A DNA stretch of 64,000 nt from Halomonas faecis (GTDB taxonomy: Bacteria; Pseudomonadota; Gammaproteobacteria; Pseudomonadales; Halomonadaceae): the NCBI RefSeq assembly GCF_010993975.1, contig NZ_JAACZO010000011.1:372001-436000 (forward strand). The letters are read 5' to 3'. The notes beneath the pieces were generated by a model. The model saw nothing but the letters and a program-made list of their open reading frames with translations, ran no database searches and was not told the DNA's origin. The stretch's first letter is position 1. Each line of letters starts with the position of its first letter. The position numbers and the translations under genes were made by a program. This document shows, piece by piece, positions 29,516 through 37,625 of this stretch.

Positions 29516-31261
29516 TCAATGCGGCTTGTGAACCTCGTCCTCGGAAACCGGCACGGGTGATGCACCGGCATCCTCCAGATCCACCCAGGGCTCGCGCGGC
29601 GCCTCTGCGCGCTCGCCGGTACGCGCCGCGTAGCGCTCACGGTGCAGCGCCTTGAGCAAACCGGCAATCATCAGCATCACCACCGCCGAGAACGGTAGCG
29701 CTGCCATGATCACCGCCGCCTGCAGGGTTTCCAGGCCACCAGCCGTCAACAATACCGCCGTCAGCAACCCCAATAGCGCTCCCCACAGCAGGCGGTGAGC
29801 CGTCGGCGGTTCCGGATCGCCGCCAGCGAGGATAGTATTGATCACCAGGGTACCGGCATTGGCCGAGGTAATCAGATAGGTGCCGATCAGCACCACCAGC
29901 GCCACCGACACGAGCGATCCGACGATGCCCAGGTCCATGGCCTCGATGGTCACGAACAGCGCCGTCGCCACATCTGCCTCAACGGCAGCGATGATGCCGC
30001 CACCGCCGAACAGCTCATGGTAAAGCGCCGTACCGCCGAAAAGGCCGATCCACACCACGGTGATCACGGTAGGCACCAATAGAACGCCCATCACGAACTC
30101 GCGAAAGGTCCGCCCCCGCGAGACCCTGGCGATGAACATGCCAACGAACGGCGACCAGGCCAGCCACCAGCCCCAGAAGAACACCGTCCACTCTGACTGC
30201 CAGCCATCGTCGCGAGTGGCATTGGTATGGAAGCTCATGCCCAGCAGATTCTGGATGTAGTCACCGGCCGACTCGATGGTAATAGCAATGAGATACTGAG
30301 TCGGCCCGAACAACAGCATGAAGATCACCACAGCGATGCTCAGCCAGAAGTTCGCCTCGGACAGCAAGCGCACGCCGCGCTTGACCCCCGACACCACCGA
30401 TAACGTAGCAACGCTCATGATCGCGCCGGTCACCACCAGCTGCAGCGGTAGCGACGCCGGCAGGCCGAACACGTCTTCCAGCCCTGCATTCATCTGCTGA
30501 ACCCCCAGCCCCAGCGTGGTGGCGATGCCGAACACGGTGCCGAACACCGCCAGCACATCCACGGCATCACCCAGAAGACCATCGGTACGCTTGCCAAACA
30601 GCGGCTTCAATGCCGAACGAATGGTCAATGGCAGATTCCAGCGATAGGAGAAATAGGCCAGCACCAGAGCTACGAAGGAGAAGATCGCCCAACCGTTCAA
30701 CCCCCAGTGGAAGTAGGTCAGGCGCATTGCCACCCGCGCCGCATCGGAGCCCATCCCCTCGCTGATGAAGGGGTTCGACTGAAACTGCAGCACCGGCTGC
30801 GCCACCGCCCAGAACAGGATGCCGACGCCGGTTCCCGCCGCGAACAGCATCGCCACCCAGGAAAAGAAGGTGAACTCCGGCTGCTCGAAATCGCCACCCA
30901 AGCGCACGTTCTTGTAGCGCCCCATGCCCAGCCACACCATGAACAGCAGCAGAAAGGCCACCAGCAACACGTAGTACCACTCGAGGAAAGGGTTCAGTAC
31001 GGCACGCATCGCAGCAAGCCCTTGCGCCACCCTTTCGGTCTGGAGGGTACCGTACCCGAGCGCCACACCGACGATGGCGAAGGTCGCCATGGTGACCCGA
31101 GGATTCATTCCCTTGAGCGGTCCGCCCTCTGCCTGCTGATACATGGCCTGCATCCTGTCCCGTGTGACTTCGTGGGGCTTTGCGCCCATACCCAAGGCCA
31201 TGATAATGCAGCCGACACCGCCCTTCACGACGGGATTGCCCCAAGGTCGGACCATCGCCAT
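29516..31261 (-). CDS. BCCT-family betaine/choline/carnitine transporter
   Basis: About 581 residues with twelve membrane helices. The family's aromatic-rich segment is visible as TVFFWGWWLAWSPFVGMFIARVSRG, together with FFSWVAMLFAAGTGVGILFWAVAQP and LTYFHWGLNGWAIFSF. BCCT carriers import compatible solutes such as glycine betaine, fitting a halophile. The true start is uncertain: the first ATG has only a distant AGAGG, and starts at residues 21 or 25 are equally plausible. A C-terminal hydrophilic tail is short, so strong osmosensing by a long tail is unlikely. Confidence 0.93.
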   Translation of the reverse strand: MAMVRPWGNPVVKGGVGCIIMALGMGAKPHEVTRDRMQAMYQQAEGGPLKGMNPRVTMATFAIVGVALGYGTLQTERVAQGLAAMRAVLNPFLEWYYVLLVAFLLLFMVWLGMGRYKNVRLGGDFEQPEFTFFSWVAMLFAAGTGVGILFWAVAQPVLQFQSNPFISEGMGSDAARVAMRLTYFHWGLNGWAIFSFVALVLAYFSYRWNLPLTIRSALKPLFGKRTDGLLGDAVDVLAVFGTVFGIATTLGLGVQQMNAGLEDVFGLPASLPLQLVVTGAIMSVATLSVVSGVKRGVRLLSEANFWLSIAVVIFMLLFGPTQYLIAITIESAGDYIQNLLGMSFHTNATRDDGWQSEWTVFFWGWWLAWSPFVGMFIARVSRGRTFREFVMGVLLVPTVITVVWIGLFGGTALYHELFGGGGIIAAVEADVATALFVTIEAMDLGIVGSLVSVALVVLIGTYLITSANAGTLVINTILAGGDPEPPTAHRLLWGALLGLLTAVLLTAGGLETLQAAVIMAALPFSAVVMLMIAGLLKALHRERYAARTGERAEAPREPWVDLEDAGASPVPVSEDEVHKPH

Positions 31262-31303
31262 GGCCGAAAACGCAACCTCTTGAAGGCAATACGCAACCGG
31301 GGC

Positions 31304-31332
31304 TTTTCATTTGCCATCGAAGGCGCTAGTAT
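31304..31332 (+). promoter_or_regulatory. Candidate sigma-70 promoter for tRNA-Pro
   Basis: TTTTCA (31304-31309) and TAGTAT (31327-31332) are 17 nt apart and end 54 bp before the tRNA. The G+C-rich stretch after the -10 resembles the discriminator of stringently controlled stable-RNA promoters. Both hexamers match consensus at only four positions. Confidence 0.35.
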
Positions 31333-31386
31333 ACGCCTCGTTCTCGCGGCCCACCGAAGGTTCAGTGAGGTGTCAGCGGAATACGT

Positions 31387-31463
31387 CGGAGCGTGGCGCA
31401 GCTTGGTAGCGCGTTGCAATGGGGTTGCAAAGGTCGCAGGTTCGAATCCTGTCGCTCCGACCA
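31387..31463 (+). tRNA. tRNA-Pro (anticodon GGG)
   Basis: 77 nt with encoded CCA. The acceptor stem CGGAGCG pairs with CGCTCCG, the D-arm contains AGCTTGGTA, the anticodon stem TTGCA/TGCAA encloses the loop ATGGGGT with GGG at positions 34-36, and the T-arm is GCAGG-TTCGAAT-CCTGT. It reads CCC and CCU. A strong intrinsic terminator follows 10 bp downstream, so it is a single-tRNA unit. tRNA 3' ends are common integration sites, but I see no duplicated 3' end in the window. Confidence 0.97.
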
Positions 31464-31472
31464 AAATCATGA

Positions 31473-31510
31473 AAAACCGCCGCTTACGGGTCATGCCGAG
31501 CGGCGGTTTT
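31473..31510 (+). terminator. Intrinsic terminator of tRNA-Pro
   Basis: An exact 11-bp inverted repeat (AAAACCGCCGC at 31473-31483, GCGGCGGTTTT at 31500-31510) with a 16-nt loop ends in four T residues directly after the tRNA. Confidence 0.9.
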
Positions 31511-31719
31511 GGTGTGCGCGCAAGGAGTGCCAGCGCCTATCACGCTCTTGCCCCCTCGGACCGGAACCTCTGTCTTATCCCCATTAGACTGCCACTGGTT
31601 CTCAAGAAACGGCATGCCCTGCCGATAGCATTTCCGGCTGTGATGGACCTTGGGCACGGTGCACGACCCACGGTCATCGAAGCCAACGTAACAGGAAACG
31701 CATCTCATAAGGACATCGC

Positions 31720-32514
31720 ATGCTTTCGCGAACCAAACTGGCGGGCATCAGCGCTTCATGCCTACTGCTCAGCGGCTGTTCAGCCACCATGATGGGCTCC
31801 AATCTAGTCCCCGAGCGCAACGAATTCGCAGCGCTGGATCATGCCCCAACCGTTACTTACCAACTCCCCAATGCCATCGAGGATATCGAGCAGCTAGGTC
31901 TCGAATCCATCGAACGGCTTCAGGGTTCCCAATCAAATCGCCGCGCCTTGGGTATCAAGGTCGAAAACGCTTCTGAAGCCGACCAGCTAACGGTCACGGC
32001 CTACGAACAGAACATCTCATCTGCAGGAATGCGCCTCTCTCGCTCGATCAACGAGTATCGGATTGCCTACCAGATCGAAGGTGAAACGGTGACACTGACG
32101 CCAACCGAGCGCCGCACCCACCAGGACGGCCTGGTCCTGCCCATCCCGGTACCTGAATTCAGCCCACAAGACGTCGCAACGTTTCTCTCCACCATCAAGG
32201 GCACGCTGCAAATCACAGCGGAATCCCCCTACCCTGCCGAAGCGATCAATGCCAATTTCCGGCGTCTGATGGACCGGGAAGCCTATGGTCGCTTCCGCAG
32301 CAATGGCGACGAGCGCACTTTCCGTAACGTCTACTTCACTGAAGTGGACGGCGCCGACGTGCGCTTGAAAGTGGACGTCTACCCCTACCGAGACGGCACC
32401 CAGGCCGACATCGAGGCGACCTACTACACCAAAGGCGACGGCACCGCTCCCATCATCATCGAAGAGATCGAAGAGCGTATCTCCGATGCGGTGACCGATG
32501 TGGTCAACGCCTGA
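31720..32514 (+). CDS. Lipoprotein of unknown function
   Basis: 264 residues with a lipoprotein signal peptide ending LLLSGC (Cys20) and AAGGA before the ATG. The mature part has no family I recognise; it contains LPNAIEDIEQLGLESIERLQG and ends with an acidic helix IIIEEIEERISDAVTDVVNA. Residue +2 after Cys is Ser, so outer-membrane sorting is expected. It stands alone after the tRNA and is followed by a perfect hairpin. It borders the accessory patch that contains the toxin-antitoxin loci. Confidence 0.8.
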   Translation: MLSRTKLAGISASCLLLSGCSATMMGSNLVPERNEFAALDHAPTVTYQLPNAIEDIEQLGLESIERLQGSQSNRRALGIKVENASEADQLTVTAYEQNISSAGMRLSRSINEYRIAYQIEGETVTLTPTERRTHQDGLVLPIPVPEFSPQDVATFLSTIKGTLQITAESPYPAEAINANFRRLMDREAYGRFRSNGDERTFRNVYFTEVDGADVRLKVDVYPYRDGTQADIEATYYTKGDGTAPIIIEEIEERISDAVTDVVNA

Positions 32515-32535
32515 TGGCCTAAGCCACTCCCTTGC

Positions 32536-32564
32536 GCAGCTGAAGGCAGCCCGCCTTCAGCTGC
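32536..32564 (+). terminator. Hairpin after the lipoprotein gene
   Basis: A perfect 12-bp inverted repeat (32536-32547 with 32553-32564, 5-nt loop) starts 21 bp after the stop codon. No T-tract follows, so it may protect the mRNA end or depend on other factors. Confidence 0.6.
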
Positions 32565-32657
32565 GGCTGCCAGTGTCCGAGATATGAAGCGGGCAAGCGC
32601 AAAGGGCGCTATTCCAGCACCTACCCGCACGCCGCCTGAACCTTGCGCTTCCCGCCG

Positions 32658-32747
32658 CTCGACCCCCTCGAGATACTCCGCAGAGGTGAACGGAATGGCG
32701 TTGGGCAGCTGCGTGGTGGCATCGAATAGGATTACTGGCTTCCCCAC
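32658..32747 (-). pseudogene. Fragment C of a RAYT-like transposase (internal segment)
   Basis: Thirty codons read ILFDATTQLPNAIPFTSAEYLEGVE, closely similar to the segment LMLFDATAPLPNAIPFSLEDY of the larger remnant at 34.2-34.5 kb. The similarity breaks off after this point, and the surrounding 300 bp hold no other gene that I can support. It is a decayed piece of the region that follows the HUH domain in REP-associated tyrosine transposases. Confidence 0.55.
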
Positions 32748-32812
32748 GCAGCTCCCTCATCCCCTGAGCCGTCAGGCCCGCCAAGTGGACAATCAAGAGT
32801 CATGTCATGGCG

Positions 32813-33112
32813 TCACGCAGCAGACTCTTCGTGCGGGCGTGCCGTCAAGTCCACGCCCAACACACGCATCACCGCGAGCATCGTTTTCAACGTCGGGTTG
32901 CCTTGCTCGCTGAATGAGCGGTAAAGCTGCTCGCGGGAAAGGCCAGTTTCGCGGGATAACTCTGTCATGCCCTTGGCACGAGCCACCACGCCCATTGCCC
33001 TAGCAATGTAGGCGGAATCTCCGGTTTCCAGCGCATCGGCGAGAAACACGGCAATGGCTTGCTCATTCTCCAGCGCCGCTGCCGGATCGTAGTCATAAAT
33101 CTTGTCGCTCAT
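32813..33112 (-). CDS. Antitoxin, HigA-like addiction module protein
   Basis: 99 residues with a helix-turn-helix near KGMTELSRETGLSREQLYRSFSEQGNPTLKTMLAVMRVLG, the pattern of antidote proteins paired with Gp49/HigB-type toxins (the HI1419/HI1420 type). It binds and neutralises the toxin and represses the operon. The ATG at 33112 overlaps the toxin stop by 4 bp and has GGAGG upstream. The order toxin then antitoxin is typical of HigBA-type loci. The antitoxin looks intact although its partner's 5' end is damaged. Confidence 0.85.
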   Translation of the reverse strand: MSDKIYDYDPAAALENEQAIAVFLADALETGDSAYIARAMGVVARAKGMTELSRETGLSREQLYRSFSEQGNPTLKTMLAVMRVLGVDLTARPHEESAA

Positions 33113-33405
33113 GATGCCTCCCACTGTGCTGCCAGACGCTGTGCGGTTTCGATATCGCCTTGCTGGGTGCTTTTATCGCCACCACACAGGAGGATGAGGA
33201 TCTCGTCGCCGCGCTGCTTGAAGTAAACGCGATACCCTGGACCGTGATGTATGCGTAGCTCGCTAACGCCTTGCACTACGGGCTTCACATCACCTGGCAA
33301 TCCGTTAGCCAACCGGAAAACACGGGCCGCAATCAGGGCCTCGGCACGCTGATCACGAAGCTTGCGCTCCCATTTTCGGTAGGTATCCGTTTGTTTGATA
33401 TCAAG
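33109..33405 (-). pseudogene. RelE/HigB-family toxin lacking its native start codon
   Basis: The frame is open through DIKQTDTYRKWERKLRDQ and then ALIAARVFRLANGLPGDV and on to ILILLCGGDKSTQQGDIETA, the full ~98-residue Gp49/HigB-like toxin pattern. At the expected start the sequence reads TGG CTT GAT, with no ATG, GTG or TTG in frame, because the transposase fragment ends exactly here and its stop codon overlaps the toxin's first codons. The nearest in-frame start is a TTG at 33312, which would delete about 31 N-terminal residues. The toxin is probably silenced or weakly made; the overlapping antitoxin is intact. Confidence 0.65.
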
Positions 33406-33499
33406 CCACCCGCCGCTCGAACACCTCCCGCGCCGCTCGCATGCCCCTCAGATGCCGCGCCTGGCGGGCGAGACCGCTGGCCGTGAGACTGGCGGGTGT
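33401..33499 (-). pseudogene. Fragment B of a RAYT-like transposase (C-terminus)
   Basis: The last 32 codons and stop (ending RQARHLRGMRAAREVFERRVA) of the same transposase family as the remnant at 34.2 kb. The first ~70 bp match that copy at all but about two positions, in direct orientation. Fragments A and B flank the second toxin-antitoxin locus, and B directly abuts the first. Confidence 0.65.
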
Positions 33500-33524
33500 T
33501 CTCACCAAGGGTGGAGAGTGCGCT

Positions 33525-33818
33525 TTATGCCAGATCACGCAGTGCTTCAGGGTGCTTTTCAGCCACTCGAAGCAAAGTACGTGCGGTACCAGTGGGCTCG
33601 CGGCGACCCTGCTCCCAGCCACGCAGCGTACCAAGGCTTACATCCAGCAAGTCAGCGAACTCCTTTTGCGAAAGCCCCATTCGATGGCGTACCTCAGCCG
33701 CTTTCGGCACCTCTACCTGAGTCACGCGAGCCGCTTCGCCACGCTTCATCTGGCGTACTGACTCCAGCAACTTGTTACCCAGTTCTTCACCGGTCATGAC
33801 ATCGGCGTCACGCATCAT
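33525..33818 (-). CDS. XRE-family antitoxin
   Basis: 97 residues with a C-terminal XRE helix-turn-helix (VRHRMGLSQKEFADLLDVSLGTLRGWEQGRREPTGTARTLLRV). It is the DNA-binding antitoxin of a toxin-first type II pair. The ATG at 33818 has AAGGAGG 6 nt upstream and overlaps the toxin gene's 3' end by 11 bp, so translation is coupled. It probably represses the promoter at 34129-34157. Confidence 0.9.
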   Translation of the reverse strand: MMRDADVMTGEELGNKLLESVRQMKRGEAARVTQVEVPKAAEVRHRMGLSQKEFADLLDVSLGTLRGWEQGRREPTGTARTLLRVAEKHPEALRDLA

Positions 33819-34122
33819 CGAGCGCCTCCTTGATCTGCCTGAGAATAGGGGCCGGGATGTTGCCCCGGACGGACTTGGCATAGATTACCAGCAGCCAGAT
33901 CTTCCCATTCATCAATCGGTTATAGTAAATCACCCGCACACCACCGCGCTTGCCACTATTCTCCCGCTGCCAACGCACCTTGCGGCAACCACCAGAGCCA
34001 GGAATCACAGGACCCGCCTCAGGGTTCATCGCCAGCCATTCATAAAACTCGCCTCGTTCGTCCTCATCCCAGAGAGCGTCGGCGTCCTTGGTGAATATTT
34101 CGGTTTCGGCGATGGTGTACAT
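33808..34122 (-). CDS. RelE/HigB-family toxin
   Basis: 104 residues beginning MYTIAETEIFTKDADALWDEDERGEFYEWLAMNPEAG. It has the characteristic GSGGCRKVRWQRENSGKRGGVRVIYY and IWLLVIYAKSVRGNIPAPILRQI of RelE-like mRNA interferases that cleave mRNA at the ribosome. It is the first gene of a toxin-antitoxin operon, with a recognisable promoter and palindromic operator just upstream. It appears complete. Confidence 0.88.
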   Translation of the reverse strand: MYTIAETEIFTKDADALWDEDERGEFYEWLAMNPEAGPVIPGSGGCRKVRWQRENSGKRGGVRVIYYNRLMNGKIWLLVIYAKSVRGNIPAPILRQIKEALDDA

Positions 34123-34128
34123 GCCTCA

Positions 34129-34157
34129 AAGGTACGTCATTGACGCACACAAAGCAA
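34129..34157 (-). promoter_or_regulatory. Promoter with palindromic operator of the second toxin-antitoxin locus
   Basis: On the minus strand TTGCTT (34157-34152) and TACCTT (34134-34129) are 17 nt apart, starting seven bases from the toxin ATG. An exact 11-bp palindrome (CGTCATTGACG, 34135-34145) lies in the spacer, where antitoxin binding would block polymerase. The -10 is very close to the start codon, implying an almost leaderless mRNA. Confidence 0.4.
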
Positions 34158-34214
34158 CACGAAGTCACACGTTCCCGCCGCGTTGACACCAAGAAGCTGT
34201 TGGGGCCAACCGGC

Positions 34215-34542
34215 TCACGCCACCCGCCGCTCGAACACCTCCCGCGCCGCTCGCATGCCTCTCAGATGCCGCGCCTGGCGGGCGGCGCAGCGGGCGGTGA
34301 GGCTGGCCGGCGTACCCACGGCGCTGCCAAAGCGCTTGAGCAGCGTGGTGGAGGCGGCAATGAAGGTCTCCGGCTCGATGTTCAAGCGCTCCAGCAGCTT
34401 GGGTACCCGCTCGCCCATGGCGCCGCGCTTGTCCTGGCACTGGCAGCGGCCGGTGGTCTCGACCAGCTCCAGGATAGTCCTCGAGGCTAAATGGAATGGC
34501 ATTGGGCAGCGGCGCAGTGGCATCGAAGAGCATCAGCGACTA
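34215..34542 (-). pseudogene. Fragment A of a RAYT-like transposase, frameshifted
   Basis: Reading from an upstream TAG, one frame gives LMLFDATAPLPNAIPFSLEDY, then a single extra T shifts the frame to LELVETTGRC...DKRGAMGERVPKLLERLNIEP...FERRVA. Joined, this is the C-terminal ~105 residues that follow the HUH nuclease domain in REP-associated tyrosine transposases. The catalytic domain is absent. No intact copy is present in the window. Confidence 0.65.
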
Positions 34543-34752
34543 GCGCAGCAGCGAATCACACCATGCCGGGATGTTGGCTACGGTGGCTGACTCCGCCCCG
34601 TCCATCCAACTGCAATCCATCCATTACCATCCCGAGCAGGCCTCTACTTACCGGATTGCAATCACACGTTGTCTGACATGATCACCTTCAGGAATGACTG
34701 CTTACGCACTCAAGCCCAGCGGTAGCGTGCGCAAACGACAAGGCAAATGGGA
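34543..34752. other. Gap between accessory patch and the sugar operon
   Basis: About 210 bp without an open frame of coding character. It should hold the promoter for rfbB, but I see no hexamer pair convincing enough to call. Base composition begins to fall here relative to the housekeeping regions. Confidence 0.4.
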
Positions 34753-35820
34753 ATGAAACTTCTCATCACCGGTGGAGCCGGGTTCATCGGCTCCGCCGTC
34801 ATACGGCATCTCATCGCCAATACTGACGACCATGTGGTCAACGTCGACAAACTGACCTATGCCGGCAATCTGGAGTCCCTGACCGAAGTCAGCGACAGCC
34901 CACGCTATGCCTTCGAGCGCGTGGACATCAGTGTCCACGACGAGCTGGAACGGGTATTCCACCAGCATCAGCCAGACGCAGTGATGCACCTGGCAGCCGA
35001 AAGCCACGTGGATCGTTCGATCGATGGCCCATCGGCTTTCATTCAGACCAATATCGTCGGCACCTATACTCTACTGGAAGTCGCTCGCGCCTACTGGAAC
35101 GAGCTGGATACCGAGCGCCGCAGTACCTTCCGTTTTCACCATATCTCGACCGATGAAGTGTATGGCGACCTGGAAGGTCCGGAAGGAGTGTTCACCGAAG
35201 AGACGTCCTACGCACCCAGTTCGCCCTACTCCGCCAGCAAAGCCAGTTCCGACCACCTGGTACGTGCCTGGCAGCGAACCTATGGTCTGCCGACACTCAT
35301 TACCAACTGCTCCAACAACTACGGCCCCTACCACTTCCCAGAAAAGCTGATACCGCTGACGATCCTCAACGCCCTGGAGGGTAAACCCTTGCCCGTTTAC
35401 GGCAGGGGCGAACAGATCCGCGACTGGCTCCATGTGGAAGACCACGCCCGGGCGCTCTACACAGTCGTGAAGGAAGGTCAGGTAGGTGAAACCTACAATA
35501 TCGGCGGCCACAACGAAAAACGAAACATCGATGTCGTGCACGCCATCTGCCAGCTAATAGACGAGATGAAGCCTGCCTCTTCCAACTGCCAGCTTTCCGC
35601 TTCCCGCTTGATCACCTTCGTCGCCGACCGCCCCGGCCATGACCAGCGCTACGCCATAGACGCCAGCAAGATCGAGCGCGAGCTGGGATGGCACCCACGA
35701 GAAACCTTCGAAAGCGGGATTCGCAAGACCGTACTGTGGTACCTGGCCAATCAGGACTGGTGCCGCCGAGTACAAGATGGCAGCTATCAGCGCGAGCGCC
35801 TGGGTGTGAATCCTGTATAA
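34753..35820 (+). CDS. rfbB: dTDP-glucose 4,6-dehydratase
   Basis: 355 residues, short-chain dehydrogenase family. It converts dTDP-glucose to dTDP-4-dehydro-6-deoxyglucose with bound NAD. Visible are the NAD motif [22 protein letters not shown], and the active-site YSASKASSD. The ATG at 34753 has AAGG at 9 nt, better spacing than an ATG two codons earlier. First gene of the rfbB-rfbA-fdtA-fdtC-fdtB cluster. rfbC and rfbD are absent, so the product is not used here for rhamnose. Confidence 0.97.
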   Translation: MKLLITGGAGFIGSAVIRHLIANTDDHVVNVDKLTYAGNLESLTEVSDSPRYAFERVDISVHDELERVFHQHQPDAVMHLAAESHVDRSIDGPSAFIQTNIVGTYTLLEVARAYWNELDTERRSTFRFHHISTDEVYGDLEGPEGVFTEETSYAPSSPYSASKASSDHLVRAWQRTYGLPTLITNCSNNYGPYHFPEKLIPLTILNALEGKPLPVYGRGEQIRDWLHVEDHARALYTVVKEGQVGETYNIGGHNEKRNIDVVHAICQLIDEMKPASSNCQLSASRLITFVADRPGHDQRYAIDASKIERELGWHPRETFESGIRKTVLWYLANQDWCRRVQDGSYQRERLGVNPV

Positions 35821-35878
35821 CGGAAAGTCGCACCCTGAAACAGTGGATGACGCAACCGACTCAAGGCAGGAGACGACC

Positions 35879-36760
35879 ATGGCACGCAAAGGCATCATCC
35901 TAGCCGGCGGCTCTGGCAGCCGCCTCTACCCCATAACCATGGGCGTATCCAAGCAGCTGCTGCCTATCTACGACAAGCCGATGATCTACTACCCTCTCTC
36001 GGTGCTGATGCTGGCAGGCATTCGCGAGGTACTGATCATCACCACACCTGAGGATAGCGCCAACTTCGCACGCCTGCTCGGTGACGGCAGCCAGTTCGGC
36101 ATCATGCTCAGCTATGCCGTGCAGCCCAGCCCCGATGGGTTGGCGCAAGCTTTTATCATTGGCGAGAATTTCATCGGTAACGATAGCGTGTGCCTGGTGC
36201 TGGGCGATAACATTTTCTATGGGCAGGGATTCTCCCCCAAGCTCCAGGAGGCCTCAGCCCGTACCCGCGGTGCCACGGTGTTCGGTTACCAGGTCAAGGA
36301 TCCGGAGCGTTTCGGTGTGGTGGCGTTCGATACGGCCAAACGAGCCATCTCCATAGAGGAAAAGCCAGCCAAACCGAAATCGCAGTATGCGGTAACGGGC
36401 CTCTACTTTTACGATAACGATGTGATCGAGATCGCCAAGCAAGTGAAGCCATCACGCCGCGGAGAGCTCGAGATCACCAGTGTCAACCAAGCCTATCTGG
36501 AACGCGGCGACCTCAACGTAGAGCAGCTAGGCCGTGGCTTTGCCTGGCTGGATACCGGCACCCACGAGAGCCTGCTGGAGGCCGCCCAGTTCGTGGAAAC
36601 CATCGAAAAACGCCAAAGATACAAGATCGCCTGCCTGGAGGAGATTGCTTGGCGAAACGGCTGGCTGGAAGTCGTAGATCTAAAGCGTATCGGCACCGCC
36701 CTCAGTAAGAGCAGCTATGGGCAATACCTTCTGTCTTTGGAGCGGGAAAATAACCGATGA
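35879..36760 (+). CDS. rfbA: Glucose-1-phosphate thymidylyltransferase
   Basis: 293 residues, standard length, beginning [38 protein letters not shown], the nucleotide-binding signature of RmlA. It makes dTDP-glucose from dTTP and glucose-1-phosphate, the first step of the dTDP-sugar route. AGGAG lies 6 nt before the ATG at 35879. Its stop overlaps the fdtA start by 4 bp, coupling the two. Confidence 0.97.
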   Translation: MARKGIILAGGSGSRLYPITMGVSKQLLPIYDKPMIYYPLSVLMLAGIREVLIITTPEDSANFARLLGDGSQFGIMLSYAVQPSPDGLAQAFIIGENFIGNDSVCLVLGDNIFYGQGFSPKLQEASARTRGATVFGYQVKDPERFGVVAFDTAKRAISIEEKPAKPKSQYAVTGLYFYDNDVIEIAKQVKPSRRGELEITSVNQAYLERGDLNVEQLGRGFAWLDTGTHESLLEAAQFVETIEKRQRYKIACLEEIAWRNGWLEVVDLKRIGTALSKSSYGQYLLSLERENNR

Positions 36761-37161
36761 GCCTTATCCAATGGATCGATTTCCAAAGCTTGGGAGATAA
36801 GCGTGGCCAATTGGTAGCCATCGATATAGGCAAAGAGCGGGAAGTTCCCTTTGATATCAAGCGGATCTACTACATTTACCACACGGCTGAGGATGTTAGT
36901 CGTGGGTTCCATGCACATAAAAAGCTAAAACAGGTAGCTATCTGCATCTCTGGGAGTTGCCGCATGGTTCTTGATGATGGCTGTACACGCGAGTCAATAG
37001 TCATGAACTCTCCCGCCAAAGGGCTGTTGATTGAAAGCATGATATGGCGGGAGATGCGCGACTTTAGTGATGACTGTGTACTACTGGTGCTGGCCAGTGA
37101 GCGGTATGACGAAAGCGATTATATACGCAACTATGCTGATTTCATTAAGGCTAAGCGATAA
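36757..37161 (+). CDS. fdtA: dTDP-4-dehydro-6-deoxyglucose 3,4-ketoisomerase (FdtA/QdtA type)
   Basis: 134 residues of a cupin fold with the family segments [52 protein letters not shown] and [11 protein letters not shown]. It moves the keto group from C4 to C3 of the dTDP sugar; FdtA gives the galacto (Fuc3N) and QdtA the gluco (Qui3N) series, which I cannot tell apart by eye. Overlaps rfbA and fdtC by 4 and 1 bp. The base composition is more AT-rich than rfbA. Confidence 0.92.
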   Translation: MSLIQWIDFQSLGDKRGQLVAIDIGKEREVPFDIKRIYYIYHTAEDVSRGFHAHKKLKQVAICISGSCRMVLDDGCTRESIVMNSPAKGLLIESMIWREMRDFSDDCVLLVLASERYDESDYIRNYADFIKAKR

Positions 37162-37625
37162 TGCCAATCATACATCCAAAAGCTGATGTCCACAGCACTG
37201 AAATAGGTGAAAATACGCGAATTTGGCAATACAGCATTATTCTAAAAGGTGCTCAGATTGGCGTGAACTGCAACATATGCGCCCATACCATGATTGAGGG
37301 GGATGTAGAGATTGGTGACAACGTAACTGTAAAATCTGGTGTTTTCCTGTGGAATGGAACCAGAATTGAAAATAATGTATTTATCGGACCCAACGCCACC
37401 TTCACCAATGACCCGCTACCTCGTTCCAAAGTTTATCCGAAAATACTCTTCGGGATTACTGTTAAACAGGGCGCTAGCATTGGTGCCAACGCTACTCTGC
37501 TCCCTGGCATCACCATTGGTGCCAACGCGATGGTAGGCGCCGGCGCCGTAGTAACAAGAAATGTACCGGAGGGGGCCTTGGTAGCCGGTAATCCAGCAAA
37601 ACTAGTCCGATATATTAAACAATGA
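37161..37625 (+). CDS. fdtC: dTDP-3-amino-3,6-dideoxyhexose N-acyltransferase (FdtC/QdtC type)
   Basis: 154 residues of a left-handed beta-helix acyltransferase with hexapeptide repeats ([23 protein letters not shown]..., [25 protein letters not shown]) and a C-terminal cap ending [12 protein letters not shown]. It should acetylate the 3-amino group using acetyl-CoA. The stop of fdtA shares a base with its ATG, and its own stop overlaps the aminotransferase start by 4 bp. Confidence 0.9.
   Translation: MPIIHPKADVHSTEIGENTRIWQYSIILKGAQIGVNCNICAHTMIEGDVEIGDNVTVKSGVFLWNGTRIENNVFIGPNATFTNDPLPRSKVYPKILFGITVKQGASIGANATLLPGITIGANAMVGAGAVVTRNVPEGALVAGNPAKLVRYIKQ

Noticed and set aside
31387..31463. 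tRNA-Pro as the attachment site of an integrated island
   Set aside because: I found no repeat of the tRNA 3' end and no integrase downstream; the accessory patch begins only after an intact terminator and a lipoprotein gene.
32515..34560. Integron cassette array carrying the toxin-antitoxin genes
   Set aside because: The repeated ~70-bp sequence reads as a transposase C-terminus in frame and not as an attC site, and no integrase is present.
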